NCBI GenBank assembly: GCA_045632265.1
Contig: JAZQWG010000001.1
Coordinates: 1 to 64,000 of the forward strand
Direction: 5' to 3'
Source of the DNA: Scatosoma sp045632265
Lineage (GTDB): Bacteria; Bacillota; Clostridia; Christensenellales; Borkfalkiaceae
DNA length: 64,000 nt
Part shown: positions 31,719 through 40,637 of the stretch, in pieces
Position numbering within the stretch: position 1 is the stretch's first letter
Layout: every line of letters starts with the position of its first letter
Notes under the pieces: generated by a model
What the model saw: the letters and a program-made list of their open reading frames with translations, nothing else
Told to the model about the DNA's origin: nothing
Database searches by the model: none
Made by a program: the position numbers and the translations under genes

Positions 31719-32602
31719 ACACACAATACAATGAGAAGGTATGCCGTATACACAATGATGGTTGCAAACAAAACACTGTCGATACGGTCGAGCGCACCGC
31801 CGTGTCCGGGCATAATTTTACCCATATCTTTGATACCGATTTTACGCTTAATTGCGCTTTCAACCAAGTCGCCAAACGCTGTAGCCACAGCGCCCACCAA
31901 GCCGATTACAAGATATACGGGCAACCAAATTTCCATTTGGTCGAAGGAGCCTCTAGCTCCGTTGTAAGCAAAGTACAAAATCAACGCGCCAAGCACACCG
32001 CCAACCAAACCGCCGATACCGCCGATGACTGTTTTGTTAGGGCTCAAGTTGGGGGTCATTTTCTTGGGGAAGCGCTTCTTTAAGCTCACGCCAAACACGT
32101 ACGCGATAGAGTCTGCCGAAGGCGCAATGATGAAAATCATTAAAAGGAGCAATCTCGAATCGAACGCAAACTTCTCAAGCGCTGCAGGCGCTTCCACATG
32201 ATTTACAAGGGAGAGCAAGCAAAGCAGCATCGTGGGATAAAGCCCCGACAACAGCGAAAGCCCCGTGCCCTCCAAGGTCGTTTCCGTGTAGCACACTACA
32301 AGCAAGCAAAGGATAGCCAACGAGAATATGAAAAACTCCACCCCCATCACAAACATACCCACTTGGAAGAACTGTTCCGCCAAGGCAACCGCAGGCAGTG
32401 CGATAATCGCAAATGCAAAGGTTACGCATCTTTGCGTAGAGGTCGTTTTATTTTTCAGGGCGCGGATAAGCTCGTACGTGCCCAACAAGCCGATTGCATA
32501 GAGAAGACCGTCAAAGAAAAAGTCGTGTACGAAAATCTTCAAACAGTAAAAGGCAATCAACAACGCCGCGTAGCAAGAGCCCGAAATTAAACGGATTTTC
32601 AT
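31715..32602 (-). CDS. cdsA: Phosphatidate cytidylyltransferase CdsA
   Basis: A 295-residue polytopic membrane enzyme making CDP-diacylglycerol. About eight helices. The C-terminal signature reads SAIKRKIGIKDMGKIMPGHGGALDRIDS, matching the CTP transferase motif. It lies between uppS and dxr as in most Firmicutes. Confidence 0.95.
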   Translation of the reverse strand: MKIRLISGSCYAALLIAFYCLKIFVHDFFFDGLLYAIGLLGTYELIRALKNKTTSTQRCVTFAFAIIALPAVALAEQFFQVGMFVMGVEFFIFSLAILCLLVVCYTETTLEGTGLSLLSGLYPTMLLCLLSLVNHVEAPAALEKFAFDSRLLLLMIFIIAPSADSIAYVFGVSLKKRFPKKMTPNLSPNKTVIGGIGGLVGGVLGALILYFAYNGARGSFDQMEIWLPVYLVIGLVGAVATAFGDLVESAIKRKIGIKDMGKIMPGHGGALDRIDSVLFATIIVYTAYLLIVLCV

Positions 32603-32630
32603 AAGTAAAACAACTCCTTGAAAAAAGTGT

Positions 32631-32660
32631 AAGGGGGCTTAAACCCATACCTGCCCCCTT
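32631..32660 (-). promoter_or_regulatory. Hairpin between uppS and cdsA
   Basis: AAGGGGGC pairs with GCCCCCTT around a 14-base loop that contains the AGGTATGGGTTTAA form of a motif also seen at 14930-14948 and 26296-26314. T-rich DNA follows on the minus strand, so it may act as a weak terminator or processing stem. Confidence 0.5.
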
Positions 32661-32712
32661 CGTTTGTGTCTATAAATTCTTCTATGATTGCTGATAAAGG
32701 GGCCTGCCCTTC

Positions 32713-33438
32713 TTACGGCTTTTTAATTTGCTCGTCCGTTTTTCCAAAACGACGAGTGCGCCCTGAAAAGCTGACAATGGCTTTATCCAGCTCCCTATCC
32801 GAAAAATCGGGGAACATTTTATCTGAAAAATACAATTCCGCATACGCCGATTGATAGAGCAGGAAGTTGGAAAGACGGACCTCTTTCCCCGTACGGATAA
32901 CCAAATCGGGGTCGGGTACGTCCGCTGTGTACAACAGCTTCGCAAAGCTCTCTTCCGTCACCTTCTCCCCACGGGCAACCGCTTGATTGACTGCATTTAC
33001 GATTTCATCGCGGGAGCCGTACGCAACGGCAACGTTAATTCCCTTTCCTTCGTAGCGCGCCGTTTCCGCTTCCGATTCACGCAAAATCTTTTGTACGTCC
33101 TCAGGCAACAAGGCTACGTTTCCTACTGCGCGAAGACGAACGCCACGCGCGCAAACTCTACCAAGGTATTCCTTAAAATGGTTGCGAAGAAGGTTATACA
33201 GCCCCTCTAATTCCTCTTTGGGCCTCTTTAAATTTTCGGTGGACAACGCATAGACGGTGATATACTCTACCCCCAAATCAAATGCATGTTCCATCAGCCC
33301 TATCATGCGCTCCATGCCGTACTTATGCCCAGCCGAACGAGGGAGAAAACGTTTTTTCGCCCAACGTCCGTTGCCGTCCATAATGATAGCAATATGGCGC
33401 GGAATTTTTGTATCCTTGGTTATTTTATGCTTAAACAT
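32713..33438 (-). CDS. uppS: Undecaprenyl diphosphate synthase
   Basis: A 241-residue cis-prenyltransferase making the C55 carrier for peptidoglycan. It opens KIPRHIAIIMDGNGRWAKKR with the catalytic Asp, and has YITVYALSTENLKRP and the C-terminal PDLVIRTGKEVRLSNFLLYQ / YAELYFSDKMFPDF. The lysine-glutamate pair after RTG (usually RTSGE) is a small deviation. The start ATG at 33438 has a weak site. Confidence 0.95.
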   Translation of the reverse strand: MFKHKITKDTKIPRHIAIIMDGNGRWAKKRFLPRSAGHKYGMERMIGLMEHAFDLGVEYITVYALSTENLKRPKEELEGLYNLLRNHFKEYLGRVCARGVRLRAVGNVALLPEDVQKILRESEAETARYEGKGINVAVAYGSRDEIVNAVNQAVARGEKVTEESFAKLLYTADVPDPDLVIRTGKEVRLSNFLLYQSAYAELYFSDKMFPDFSDRELDKAIVSFSGRTRRFGKTDEQIKKP

Positions 33439-33504
33439 ATCCAAACTTGACGAAAAGCCGTCAACCTTACAATTATTTTTTATTCAGCGAAGTTGAATAT
33501 CCGA

Positions 33505-34077
33505 TTAAACGGACATCAATTCCTTTTCTTTTGCTGCAATTACGTTTTCTACCTTCGTCATGTAGGAAGAAACCGTCTTTTCAACGTCAGCTTCACAGCC
33601 TGCTGCTTCGTCTTCGGAAAGCTCCTTAGCGTTCTTCATCTTCTTGATGGTATCCATCGCTTCACGACGGTGGTTACGAACAGCAACCTTCGTTTCTTCA
33701 CCCATCTTCTTTGCTTGCTTAACAAGCTCGCGACGGCGTTCTTCCGTCATATCGGGGAATACGAGGCGGATTACGTTACCATCGTTGGTGGGCGTAATGC
33801 CGATGTTCGATTGCAAAATTGCCTTTTCCACTGCCTTCAAGAGGGATTTATCCCATACGGAAATTTGCAAGCACTTTGCATCCAAAACGGAAACGTTACC
33901 AAGCTCGATAAGCTTGCTCATACCGCCGTAAGCTTCTACTTCCAAACGGTCAAGAATGTGGGGATTTGCTCTACCCGTACGGATAGCGCCGTAATCTCTT
34001 TCAAGAGCGGTAAGCGAGTTTTCGCACTTTTCATCTAATTCAAACATCATCTCTTCAATTTTTTCGTTTTCAATCAT
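33505..34077 (-). CDS. frr: Ribosome recycling factor
   Basis: A 190-residue factor that splits post-termination ribosomes with EF-G. It has LEREYGAIRTGRANPHILDRL-like text, GITPTNDGNVIRLVFPDMTEERRRELVKQAKKMGEE and the coiled C-terminal helix. It lies between pyrH and uppS as expected; AAGGAG precedes the start. Confidence 0.97.
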   Translation of the reverse strand: MIENEKIEEMMFELDEKCENSLTALERDYGAIRTGRANPHILDRLEVEAYGGMSKLIELGNVSVLDAKCLQISVWDKSLLKAVEKAILQSNIGITPTNDGNVIRLVFPDMTEERRRELVKQAKKMGEETKVAVRNHRREAMDTIKKMKNAKELSEDEAAGCEADVEKTVSSYMTKVENVIAAKEKELMSV

Positions 34078-34156
34078 GATTTTTCTCCTTAATCTGTATT
34101 TCTAAAATTAAAATTGCATTTTCGTCCGCAAAATCACGCGCCGTCAACGCCTTTCG

Positions 34157-34864
34157 TTACACTTTAATAATGGTACCCAAGTCCTCACCGCAAACCGCTC
34201 TCACGATAGAGTTTTCTTCGTTTAAGCCAAACGCAAGAGTAGGAACGTTGTTTTCCATACACATGGTAGCCGCCGTGAAGTCGATAACCTTCAAATTGCG
34301 GTTGATGATATCCGAGTAGCGAAGCTCTTCATACTTCTTCGCATAGGGATTTGTTTTAGGGTCGGAGTCGTAAATACCGTCCACGTTCTTTGCCATAAGC
34401 AAGATATCCGCATCAATTTCACATGCGCGGAGCGCCGCTGCCGTATCCGTAGAGCAGTAAGGGTTACCCGTACCGCAAGCGAAAATAACCACTCTGCCTT
34501 GCTCGAAATGGCGAAGTGCTTTACGAAGGATAAAGGGTTCCGCCAAGGACACCATATCCAGCGCCGTTTGCACACGCACGGGAACGCCGTGCTGTTCGAT
34601 TGCGTCCATCATCGCAAGGGAGTTCATAACCGTCGCAAGCATACCCATTTGGTCCGCCGTCGTTCTGTCCATTTTCGTCCCTTGTCTACCGCGCCAAAAG
34701 TTACCGCCACCGATAACCAAGCCTACTTCAACGCCCATATTATGGATTTGCACAATTTGTTCCACTACGGGAGCAATCACTTCGTGGTTAAGACCAAAGC
34801 GTTGGTCACCTGCAAGGGCTTCACCCGAAAGCTTTAACAAAACTCTTTTGTATTTAGGCTGCAT
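34157..34864 (-). CDS. pyrH: UMP kinase
   Basis: A 235-residue hexameric uridylate kinase opening KYKRVLLKLSGEALAGDQRFG, with VGLVIGGGNFWRGR, TADQMGMLATVMN and NPYCSTDTAAALRA. It acts in pyrimidine nucleotide synthesis. Standard position between tsf and frr. Confidence 0.97.
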   Translation of the reverse strand: MQPKYKRVLLKLSGEALAGDQRFGLNHEVIAPVVEQIVQIHNMGVEVGLVIGGGNFWRGRQGTKMDRTTADQMGMLATVMNSLAMMDAIEQHGVPVRVQTALDMVSLAEPFILRKALRHFEQGRVVIFACGTGNPYCSTDTAAALRACEIDADILLMAKNVDGIYDSDPKTNPYAKKYEELRYSDIINRNLKVIDFTAATMCMENNVPTLAFGLNEENSIVRAVCGEDLGTIIKV

Positions 34865-35035
34865 GGATACTTTTCCTCCATTGTAAAAGTTGTCGGCATG
34901 TAGAAAACAAGCCGCATTTATTCATTTTATCTATTATAGCATATTTTCGCAAAGAAAGCTATACTATTTTGAAAAAAATTTGATGAAAATCAAAGTTTTT
35001 TTCGACAAAAATCCCCTTCCCCTCCTTCAAGAAAG

Positions 35036-35065
35036 AAAAAACCGCATGGCTTGTACCACGCGGTT
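35036..35065 (-). terminator. Hairpin after tsf
   Basis: On the minus strand AACCGCGTGG pairs with CCATGCGGTT and is followed by a T-rich run. It could attenuate between tsf and pyrH. Confidence 0.75.
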
Positions 35066-35086
35066 TGTTTTTTCTTTTAACAAAGA

Positions 35087-35980
35087 TTAGTTCTTCATTG
35101 CAGCAACTTGCTTTGCAACTTCTTCGCTCAAATCTTCGCTCTTCTTTTCAAGGCCTTCGCCCATTACGAAGAATACGAATCTAGCAATAGAGGTGTTGCC
35201 TTCCTTCAAAAGGTCTGCAATCTTCTTGCTGTCGTCTTTGATGAAGAGTTGTTCAACAAGACAGTTTTCTTCGTAGAACTTCTTAATTCTACCCATAACC
35301 ATCTTTTCAGCGATTGCTTCAGGCTTGCCTTCGTTCATCGCTTGTTGCTTCAATACTTCCTTTTCTCTTTCAATCGTATCAGCGGAAACTTCTTCCTTGC
35401 AAAGGTAAGCGGGCTTCGTGAATGCGATTTGAAGGGTTACGTCGTGTGCTACTGCCTTTGCTTCTTCCGTAGCTTCGCCGTTCATGTCAAGCATAACGCC
35501 GAGCTTACCACCAAGGTGGATATAGCTTTCGAGGAAGCCGTTGGTTTCGTAACGAGCAAATCTTCTAACAGCAATCTTTTCGCCGATAACAGCGATCTTG
35601 CCCTTCAAGTATTCTTCAACGGTTGCACCGTCAGCAACGTTGAGGGTAAGCAACGTTTCTACGTCAGCGGGGTTGTTTGCAACAACAACCTTTGCGCATT
35701 CGTTTGCGATTTCAAGGAATTGAGGGTTCTTTGCAACGAAGTCGGATTCGCAGTTGAGTTCGATAAGAACGCCAACGTTACCTTCTACGTAGCAAGCTAC
35801 GATACCTTCTGCAGCAATACGGGATGCTTTCTTGTCAGCCTTTGCGATACCTCTTTCACGAAGAAGGTCCGCTGCTTTGTTCATATCGCCGTCTGCGTCG
35901 GTAAGAGCCTTTTTGCAGTCCATAACGCCTGCGCCAGTCTTTTCGCGGAGCGCCATTACGTCTTTAGCCGAAATTGCCAT
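35087..35980 (-). CDS. tsf: Elongation factor Ts
   Basis: A 297-residue nucleotide-exchange factor for EF-Tu. The UBA-like start is AISAKDVMALREKTGAGVMDCKKALTDADGD, with LIELNCESDFVAKNPQF and the C-terminal core. Follows rpsB. Confidence 0.97.
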   Translation of the reverse strand: MAISAKDVMALREKTGAGVMDCKKALTDADGDMNKAADLLRERGIAKADKKASRIAAEGIVACYVEGNVGVLIELNCESDFVAKNPQFLEIANECAKVVVANNPADVETLLTLNVADGATVEEYLKGKIAVIGEKIAVRRFARYETNGFLESYIHLGGKLGVMLDMNGEATEEAKAVAHDVTLQIAFTKPAYLCKEEVSADTIEREKEVLKQQAMNEGKPEAIAEKMVMGRIKKFYEENCLVEQLFIKDDSKKIADLLKEGNTSIARFVFFVMGEGLEKKSEDLSEEVAKQVAAMKN

Positions 35981-36052
35981 AATAATTTTCTCCTTTATAT
36001 TTTAATTTGAAGGAACGGGCGCGTGCGCCCGTCCACGTGTATTGCCTATAAC

Positions 36053-36811
36053 TTATGCTTCTTCGTTTGCAACAACTTCTTCGATGGACTCAGGAGCCTT
36101 TTCAACTACGGGAGCCACAACTGCTTCTTCGCCTTGGTTTGCTTCGATAACTGCGTTAGCAATTACGGAAGAGATCAACTTGATAGCGCGGATAGCGTCG
36201 TCGTTACCAGGGATAACGTAGTCAACTTCATCGGGATCGCAGTTGGTATCGGTGATAGCAACGATCTTGATGCCAAGTTTCTTTGCTTCTTTGATTGCGA
36301 TGTCTTCATTGTGAGGGTCAACAACGAACATAACGCCAGGCATGGACTTCATTGCTTTGATACCGCCAAGGTTAGCTTGCAACTTTTCCATTTCCTTCTT
36401 CAAAAGCATAACTTCTTTTTTAGGAAGAACTTCGAAGTCACCGTTAGCTTCCATAGCTTCAAGCTTTTCAAGTCTTTCAACACGGCTTCTCATCGTCTTG
36501 AAGTTGGTCAAGCAGCCGCCAAGCCAACGAGAGTTTACATAGTATTGACCGCAACGTTCTGCTTCTTCTTTGATTGCTTCTTGAGCTTGTTTCTTCGTAC
36601 CAACGAAAAGCACGCTCTTGCCTGCTTTTACGCTTTCGCATACGAACGCATACGCTTCTTCAATAAGGTTTGCGGTTACTTGCAAGTCGATGATGTGAAT
36701 ATCGTTTCTTGCTGCGAAGATGTACTTCTTCATTTTGGGATTCCACTTTCTGGTTTGGTGACCAAAGTGTACGCCAGCTTCCAAAAGCTGTTTCATAGTG
36801 ATAACTGCCAT
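36053..36811 (-). CDS. rpsB: 30S ribosomal protein S2
   Basis: A 252-residue ribosomal protein with VITMKQLLEAGVHFGHQTRKWNPKM, FVGTKKQAQEAIKEEAERCG and VNSRWLGGCLTNFKTM. A C-terminal acidic tail of about 25 residues extends past the core. First gene of the rpsB-tsf-pyrH-frr-uppS-cdsA-dxr-rseP chain. The leader (36812-36905) can pair CACAATCCG with CGGAT...ATTGTG and may hold an autoregulatory structure. Confidence 0.97.
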   Translation of the reverse strand: MAVITMKQLLEAGVHFGHQTRKWNPKMKKYIFAARNDIHIIDLQVTANLIEEAYAFVCESVKAGKSVLFVGTKKQAQEAIKEEAERCGQYYVNSRWLGGCLTNFKTMRSRVERLEKLEAMEANGDFEVLPKKEVMLLKKEMEKLQANLGGIKAMKSMPGVMFVVDPHNEDIAIKEAKKLGIKIVAITDTNCDPDEVDYVIPGNDDAIRAIKLISSVIANAVIEANQGEEAVVAPVVEKAPESIEEVVANEEA

Positions 36812-36929
36812 AATTCATACCTCCGTTATACCTCCTCGCCTTGCGTTGGCCCACAATTTTATCCGCATTAGAAAGATTTTACGGACACGGATTGTGCACA
36901 ATGAGCGAGTGTGAATTTTTAGCTATTAC

Positions 36930-36958
36930 ATTTTACCATAAATGACAAGCCCTTGCAA
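36930..36958 (-). promoter_or_regulatory. Promoter of the rpsB operon
   Basis: TTGCAA (36958-36953), 17 bases, TAAAAT (36935-36930). Confidence 0.72.
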
Positions 36959-37085
36959 GCTATTTTACACCCCTTTTTGCGATTTTTTTTGCATTTTTTT
37001 CTTTTTTTATTAAAAATAAAGCCCTTTTTCTTTCTTCACGATTCGCTTCTCCCCCATGCACACCTACGTCGGTGCGAACGCAAAC

Positions 37086-37114
37086 AAAAAGCGCGGAGCT
37101 TTTTCGCTCCGCGC
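37086..37114 (-). terminator. Terminator of the modular lipoprotein gene
   Basis: GCGCGGAGC pairs perfectly with GCTCCGCGC; the minus strand continues with five T. Confidence 0.88.
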
Positions 37115-37131
37115 CTTGATTCGTCGTTTAT

Positions 37132-39384
37132 TTATTTGCCGCTTTTCTCAAGCACAAGAACTGCGCCGTCTTTATCCAACGTAATTCTGTCGCCAAACAC
37201 TTCAAATACGCATTCGCCCGCAACTGCCGTCGTAAACACGATGTTGTCGTTTACAATTTCCCATTCCATTTCTTCAACGTAGCAATCCCAGTAGTAAACG
37301 CCCGTGCCGTCCGCATTGAGAATAAGGTTGTACGAACTTTCCCACAACGTATTGCCTTGATAGTTGTCGCCGGGCAAATATTCGTTGCCGTCAACAAACA
37401 ATTGTGCAAACTCATACGTGCCTACTTCTTTGGGGGGAACGTAGAAATAACTAGGGTCAACGCTGTCCGACGTTTTTACGAGCGTGACGATAGGCGCGGT
37501 GCGCCCCGTAAGTACGCCGTTTTCCCAGCCAAAGTATTGATCGTAATTGTTTGCTTCGATGTAAATACGATCGTCGTCCCAAATCCAAGTACCTGTGGAT
37601 TTCGTGTCCGAACTGCAAACGTACGCCGTGCCGTCTTCTTCCAAAGCAATCACCATAAATTCTCTCGTGAAATGCAAGTTATTGAAGGTTTCGCCAACGT
37701 AGTACGTTTCACCGCCGTACGTGAACGATTCGAAATGATACGTGCCGTAAAGGGAAGTCATATCCACGTCGCCGCTGCCGCCGCCGTTGCCACCGCCAAC
37801 GTCACCGCCTGATACGAAATCGTCAGGGTTTACTTCTTGCGACGTTTGAGCAACCGTCCAAGGCTGATCGCCGTCAAGGCAAGTCAATTCGCCTTGCGAA
37901 TAAGAGAAGTATGCAAAGTCGCCGTCAACGGTAATTACAACGTAGTTCCCTTCAATCGCCCAAGAGCCTTCCATGCAATCGCCTTGTATAGAAAGATATG
38001 CCGTAAGGTCGTCACACAAACCGATAACATAAAAATCCGCCGTCAACACGCCCGAGCCGATGAAGTCGCCAACTTCATAAGTATCACCTTCAATTACGAT
38101 ACGGGTGAAATGGTAAGTACCAACCAACGTAGCTACGGAAAGGTCACCACCGCCAACGTCACCACCGCCAACGTCACCACCGCCAACGTCACCGCCTTCG
38201 CTACCGCCACCGCTAAAGCCTTCGCCAACGAATATGATAAGCGCGCCGCCATTGCTCGTGCCGTCCATCACCAATCTATTGTCGTCGAGCATCAATTCTA
38301 CAATGCCCAAGTTTTTGCTTTCAACGATAATGCTGTCGCCCTGTCTATTCCAAGCGCCGTTTTCCGTTTTGCTGCCCGCATACGTATATACCGCCGTGTT
38401 GTCGGAATAGAACGTCCATTTATAATAAGATTCCGTCAAAATAACGTCGTAGAAAAGGTCGCCAATTTCATACAAATCGCCACCCAACGTCAACGATTGA
38501 AGATAGTATTCCGCAACGATTACGCCTTCGCCAGGGTTCACACCACCGCCAATGTCACCGCCTCCAACGTCACCACCGCCAACGTCACCGCCGCCAACGT
38601 CACCGCCGCCTTGGCTAGGGTTCGACGCAATCAAAGCGTTGAGCGCATCTTGTTCGATATATGTAATCGTTTGGGACGCAAACACAACTTTCGTATTTAC
38701 CGTCGATTTATAGTTCGTTTCGCTGTCCGAGAAGGAATAGTCGATGAAATATTCGATAGAGTACACTTTGCTGTTGCTGATCATAATTTCCATCCAGCAA
38801 ATCGTGTCAACGCCTCTAATGTCCACCGTTTTGTCAAGACGATAAACGCCCTTGCCCGTGTTGTAGGTGAACGCCGAATAGTTCATAAAAACATCTTCAA
38901 TGTCTTCGCCCGTGACGTCTTCCCACATTTCAAACAAGTCGTCTTCGTCGTAAACTTCCAAATCGTACCCAACTTCCCATTCGCCTTCGTTCGCATCGAT
39001 TTCATATTCGTACACAACGCCGTCTTGTTGGTATTGCCACCACTTGGCTTCCATTTCAATCTTTTCGCCTTCATATGTTTCGATTATGGAATCTTTCATG
39101 TAGAAGCCGTTAGGCGTATAGGTACATTCCGTAATTTCTTCCACTTTGTCGCCGTCTTCTTGTTCCATGTAGACACCATAGGTGTACACGTTGCTAGGAT
39201 CGGTGTTCGCAAAAGCCGCAAGCCAGCCGTCTGCCGTCACTTGTTGACCAACCGCACCGCCGCCGTTTCCACCGCCAGGTTTAACTTCGCCGTCGCCGTC
39301 TTTAACGCCGCAAGCCGTCAAACCAAGGCTAATCACGCCCGCGAGCAATAAAGTAGCCAACATACTCTTTTTCATCTTCTTCAT
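37132..39384 (-). CDS. Large lipoprotein with four beta-rich modules and GGDVG linkers
   Basis: A 750-residue surface lipoprotein: signal peptide with lipobox LGLTAC, an N-terminal region of about 230 residues, then four similar modules of about 100 residues. Each module opens like GTYHFTRIVIEGDTYEVGDF or YYLQSLTLGGDLYEIGDLF and resembles small lipocalin-like beta-barrels. Linkers of repeated GGDVGGGDVGG separate several modules. Function unknown; modules may bind small hydrophobic molecules or surface polymers, which is inference. The start at 39384 follows GGAGAGG. The gene has its own promoter and terminator and is not part of the glycan operon. Confidence 0.7.
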   Translation of the reverse strand: MKKMKKSMLATLLLAGVISLGLTACGVKDGDGEVKPGGGNGGGAVGQQVTADGWLAAFANTDPSNVYTYGVYMEQEDGDKVEEITECTYTPNGFYMKDSIIETYEGEKIEMEAKWWQYQQDGVVYEYEIDANEGEWEVGYDLEVYDEDDLFEMWEDVTGEDIEDVFMNYSAFTYNTGKGVYRLDKTVDIRGVDTICWMEIMISNSKVYSIEYFIDYSFSDSETNYKSTVNTKVVFASQTITYIEQDALNALIASNPSQGGGDVGGGDVGGGDVGGGDIGGGVNPGEGVIVAEYYLQSLTLGGDLYEIGDLFYDVILTESYYKWTFYSDNTAVYTYAGSKTENGAWNRQGDSIIVESKNLGIVELMLDDNRLVMDGTSNGGALIIFVGEGFSGGGSEGGDVGGGDVGGGDVGGGDLSVATLVGTYHFTRIVIEGDTYEVGDFIGSGVLTADFYVIGLCDDLTAYLSIQGDCMEGSWAIEGNYVVITVDGDFAYFSYSQGELTCLDGDQPWTVAQTSQEVNPDDFVSGGDVGGGNGGGSGDVDMTSLYGTYHFESFTYGGETYYVGETFNNLHFTREFMVIALEEDGTAYVCSSDTKSTGTWIWDDDRIYIEANNYDQYFGWENGVLTGRTAPIVTLVKTSDSVDPSYFYVPPKEVGTYEFAQLFVDGNEYLPGDNYQGNTLWESSYNLILNADGTGVYYWDCYVEEMEWEIVNDNIVFTTAVAGECVFEVFGDRITLDKDGAVLVLEKSGK
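38142..38195 (-). repeat. 15-base microsatellite encoding GGDVG linker 2
   Basis: Near-perfect tandem copies of a 15-base unit (GTCACCACCGCCAAC on the plus strand). Slippage here would change linker length in steps of five residues without breaking the frame. Confidence 0.8.
38541..38612 (-). repeat. 15-base microsatellite encoding GGDVG linker 1
   Basis: Four or five slightly degenerate copies of the same 15-base unit, again in phase with the reading frame. Confidence 0.78.
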
Positions 39385-39434
39385 TTTTCCTCTCCAAAAT
39401 GATATGTTTTTTTGCATTTTTATATGCTAATGTT

Positions 39435-39464
39435 AGTATAACATTTCCCTTTCCCCCTTGTCAA
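39435..39464 (-). promoter_or_regulatory. Promoter of the modular lipoprotein
   Basis: TTGACA (39464-39459), 18 bases, TATACT (39440-39435). Confidence 0.8.
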
Positions 39465-39500
39465 GCAAACGAGCCAACCGATTTACGAATCCAAGCAAGA

Positions 39501-39528
39501 AAAAACGCCCCGAAAAAGGGACGTTTTT
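39501..39528 (-). terminator. Terminator of the glycan operon
   Basis: AAAACGTCCC pairs with GGGGCGTTTT around a T-rich loop, followed by a T-run on the minus strand, after nahK. Confidence 0.8.
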
Positions 39529-39546
39529 GTCGTTTTATGAAAAATT

Positions 39547-40614
39547 TTACGCTTCAAGAATTTTCGCAACCACGGCGTTCATGTTATCCATTTGTTCTTG
39601 CATTTCTTTTGCGAGCGCAAATTGCGTTCTACAACGCACCAAATTATGCCCCGCGTACTTGGTGGAAAAGTACGTATCCCCCGAAAGGTAGTCGGTTAAG
39701 AAGCGAATTCCGCACTCAATCGTCATCAAATACGCGCCGTAAGAAAGCAAGTCCGCTTCCTTTTTCGTGATGCTTTCTTTCACCGCCCCGCAGTAGCCCT
39801 CCGCATACGCCTTAAATAATTCGATATCGAAATGCACCTTGCTCAAATCCTTTTCATCTTCCGCCGCAGTAGATGCGCCAAAGCGGATAGAATCGCCGAA
39901 ATCGTACAGCATAGAACCGGGCATAATCGTGTCTAAATCGATAACTGCCCTTGCCTTTCCCGTTTTTTCGTCCATCAAAATGTTGTTGAGTTTCGTGTCG
40001 TTGTGCGTGACTCGCAAGGGAATACTGCCGTCTTTCAAGCCGTTTACAACCTTATCGAGCGTGTCCTTTCTTTCCAAAACGAAAGCAATTTCCTTTTCGC
40101 ACTCTTTCGCTCTATCGAAAGCGTTTGCTTGAAGCGCTTTTTCAAAGTTTTCATAGCGTTTGGGGGTGTTGTGGAAATCTTTTATCGTTTCGGTAAGCTT
40201 GGAAGCGTCAAATTTCGACAAATAGTTTTGAAATTCGCCAAACGCCTTGCCCGAATTTTTGAAAACTTCCTTATCGCTTGCCGTTTGATAGGTGATTGTG
40301 TTTTCAATGAAATCGTACACACGGAAGCAATCGTCACCATGCAAGAATTGTTCCCCTTTTTTGGTGGGGATAACGTGCAAAGTTTCAATGCCTTTGCCAC
40401 GCAAATGCTCAGTCACGCCGCAAATGCTCTTCATCAAATTTACGGGATCGTTAAAGACATGGGTGTTCATTTTTTGCAAAATGTAGCGTTTTTTATCCGT
40501 CGTCACAAGGAAAGTGACGTTGATATGTCCTTCGCCGTACGGCTCAATCGAAAGCACTTCCCCTTGCAAGGCAAACTGCTCCGCTACGTGTTTATATTCA
40601 CTTGTATAGTTCAT
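39547..40614 (-). CDS. nahK: N-acetylhexosamine 1-kinase NahK
   Basis: A 355-residue aminoglycoside-phosphotransferase-fold kinase. It closely follows the bifidobacterial NahK sequence as I remember it: IEPYGEGHINVTFLVTTD, RYILQKMNTHVFNDPVNLM, SIPLRVTHNDTKLNNILMD, VIDLDTIMPGSMLYDFGDSI and KYAGHNLVRCRTQFALAKEM. NahK phosphorylates GlcNAc or GalNAc at C1 with ATP, feeding nucleotide-sugar or Leloir-type reactions in lacto-/galacto-N-biose use. It is last in the glycan operon. The phosphorylase LnpA, uridylyltransferase and epimerase partners are not in the window. The start at 40614 follows GGAG; the next start upstream lacks one. Confidence 0.85.
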   Translation of the reverse strand: MNYTSEYKHVAEQFALQGEVLSIEPYGEGHINVTFLVTTDKKRYILQKMNTHVFNDPVNLMKSICGVTEHLRGKGIETLHVIPTKKGEQFLHGDDCFRVYDFIENTITYQTASDKEVFKNSGKAFGEFQNYLSKFDASKLTETIKDFHNTPKRYENFEKALQANAFDRAKECEKEIAFVLERKDTLDKVVNGLKDGSIPLRVTHNDTKLNNILMDEKTGKARAVIDLDTIMPGSMLYDFGDSIRFGASTAAEDEKDLSKVHFDIELFKAYAEGYCGAVKESITKKEADLLSYGAYLMTIECGIRFLTDYLSGDTYFSTKYAGHNLVRCRTQFALAKEMQEQMDNMNAVVAKILEA

Positions 40615-40637
40615 AAAAAGTTTCTCCATTTGGCTTT

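Noticed and set aside
37837..39351. Plus-strand frame of 504 codons opposite the modular lipoprotein
   Set aside because: The low-stop antisense frame is a by-product of the repetitive GC-rich coding strand. The protein is rich in odd repeats such as NVTTANVT, and promoter, ribosome binding site and terminator all belong to the minus strand.
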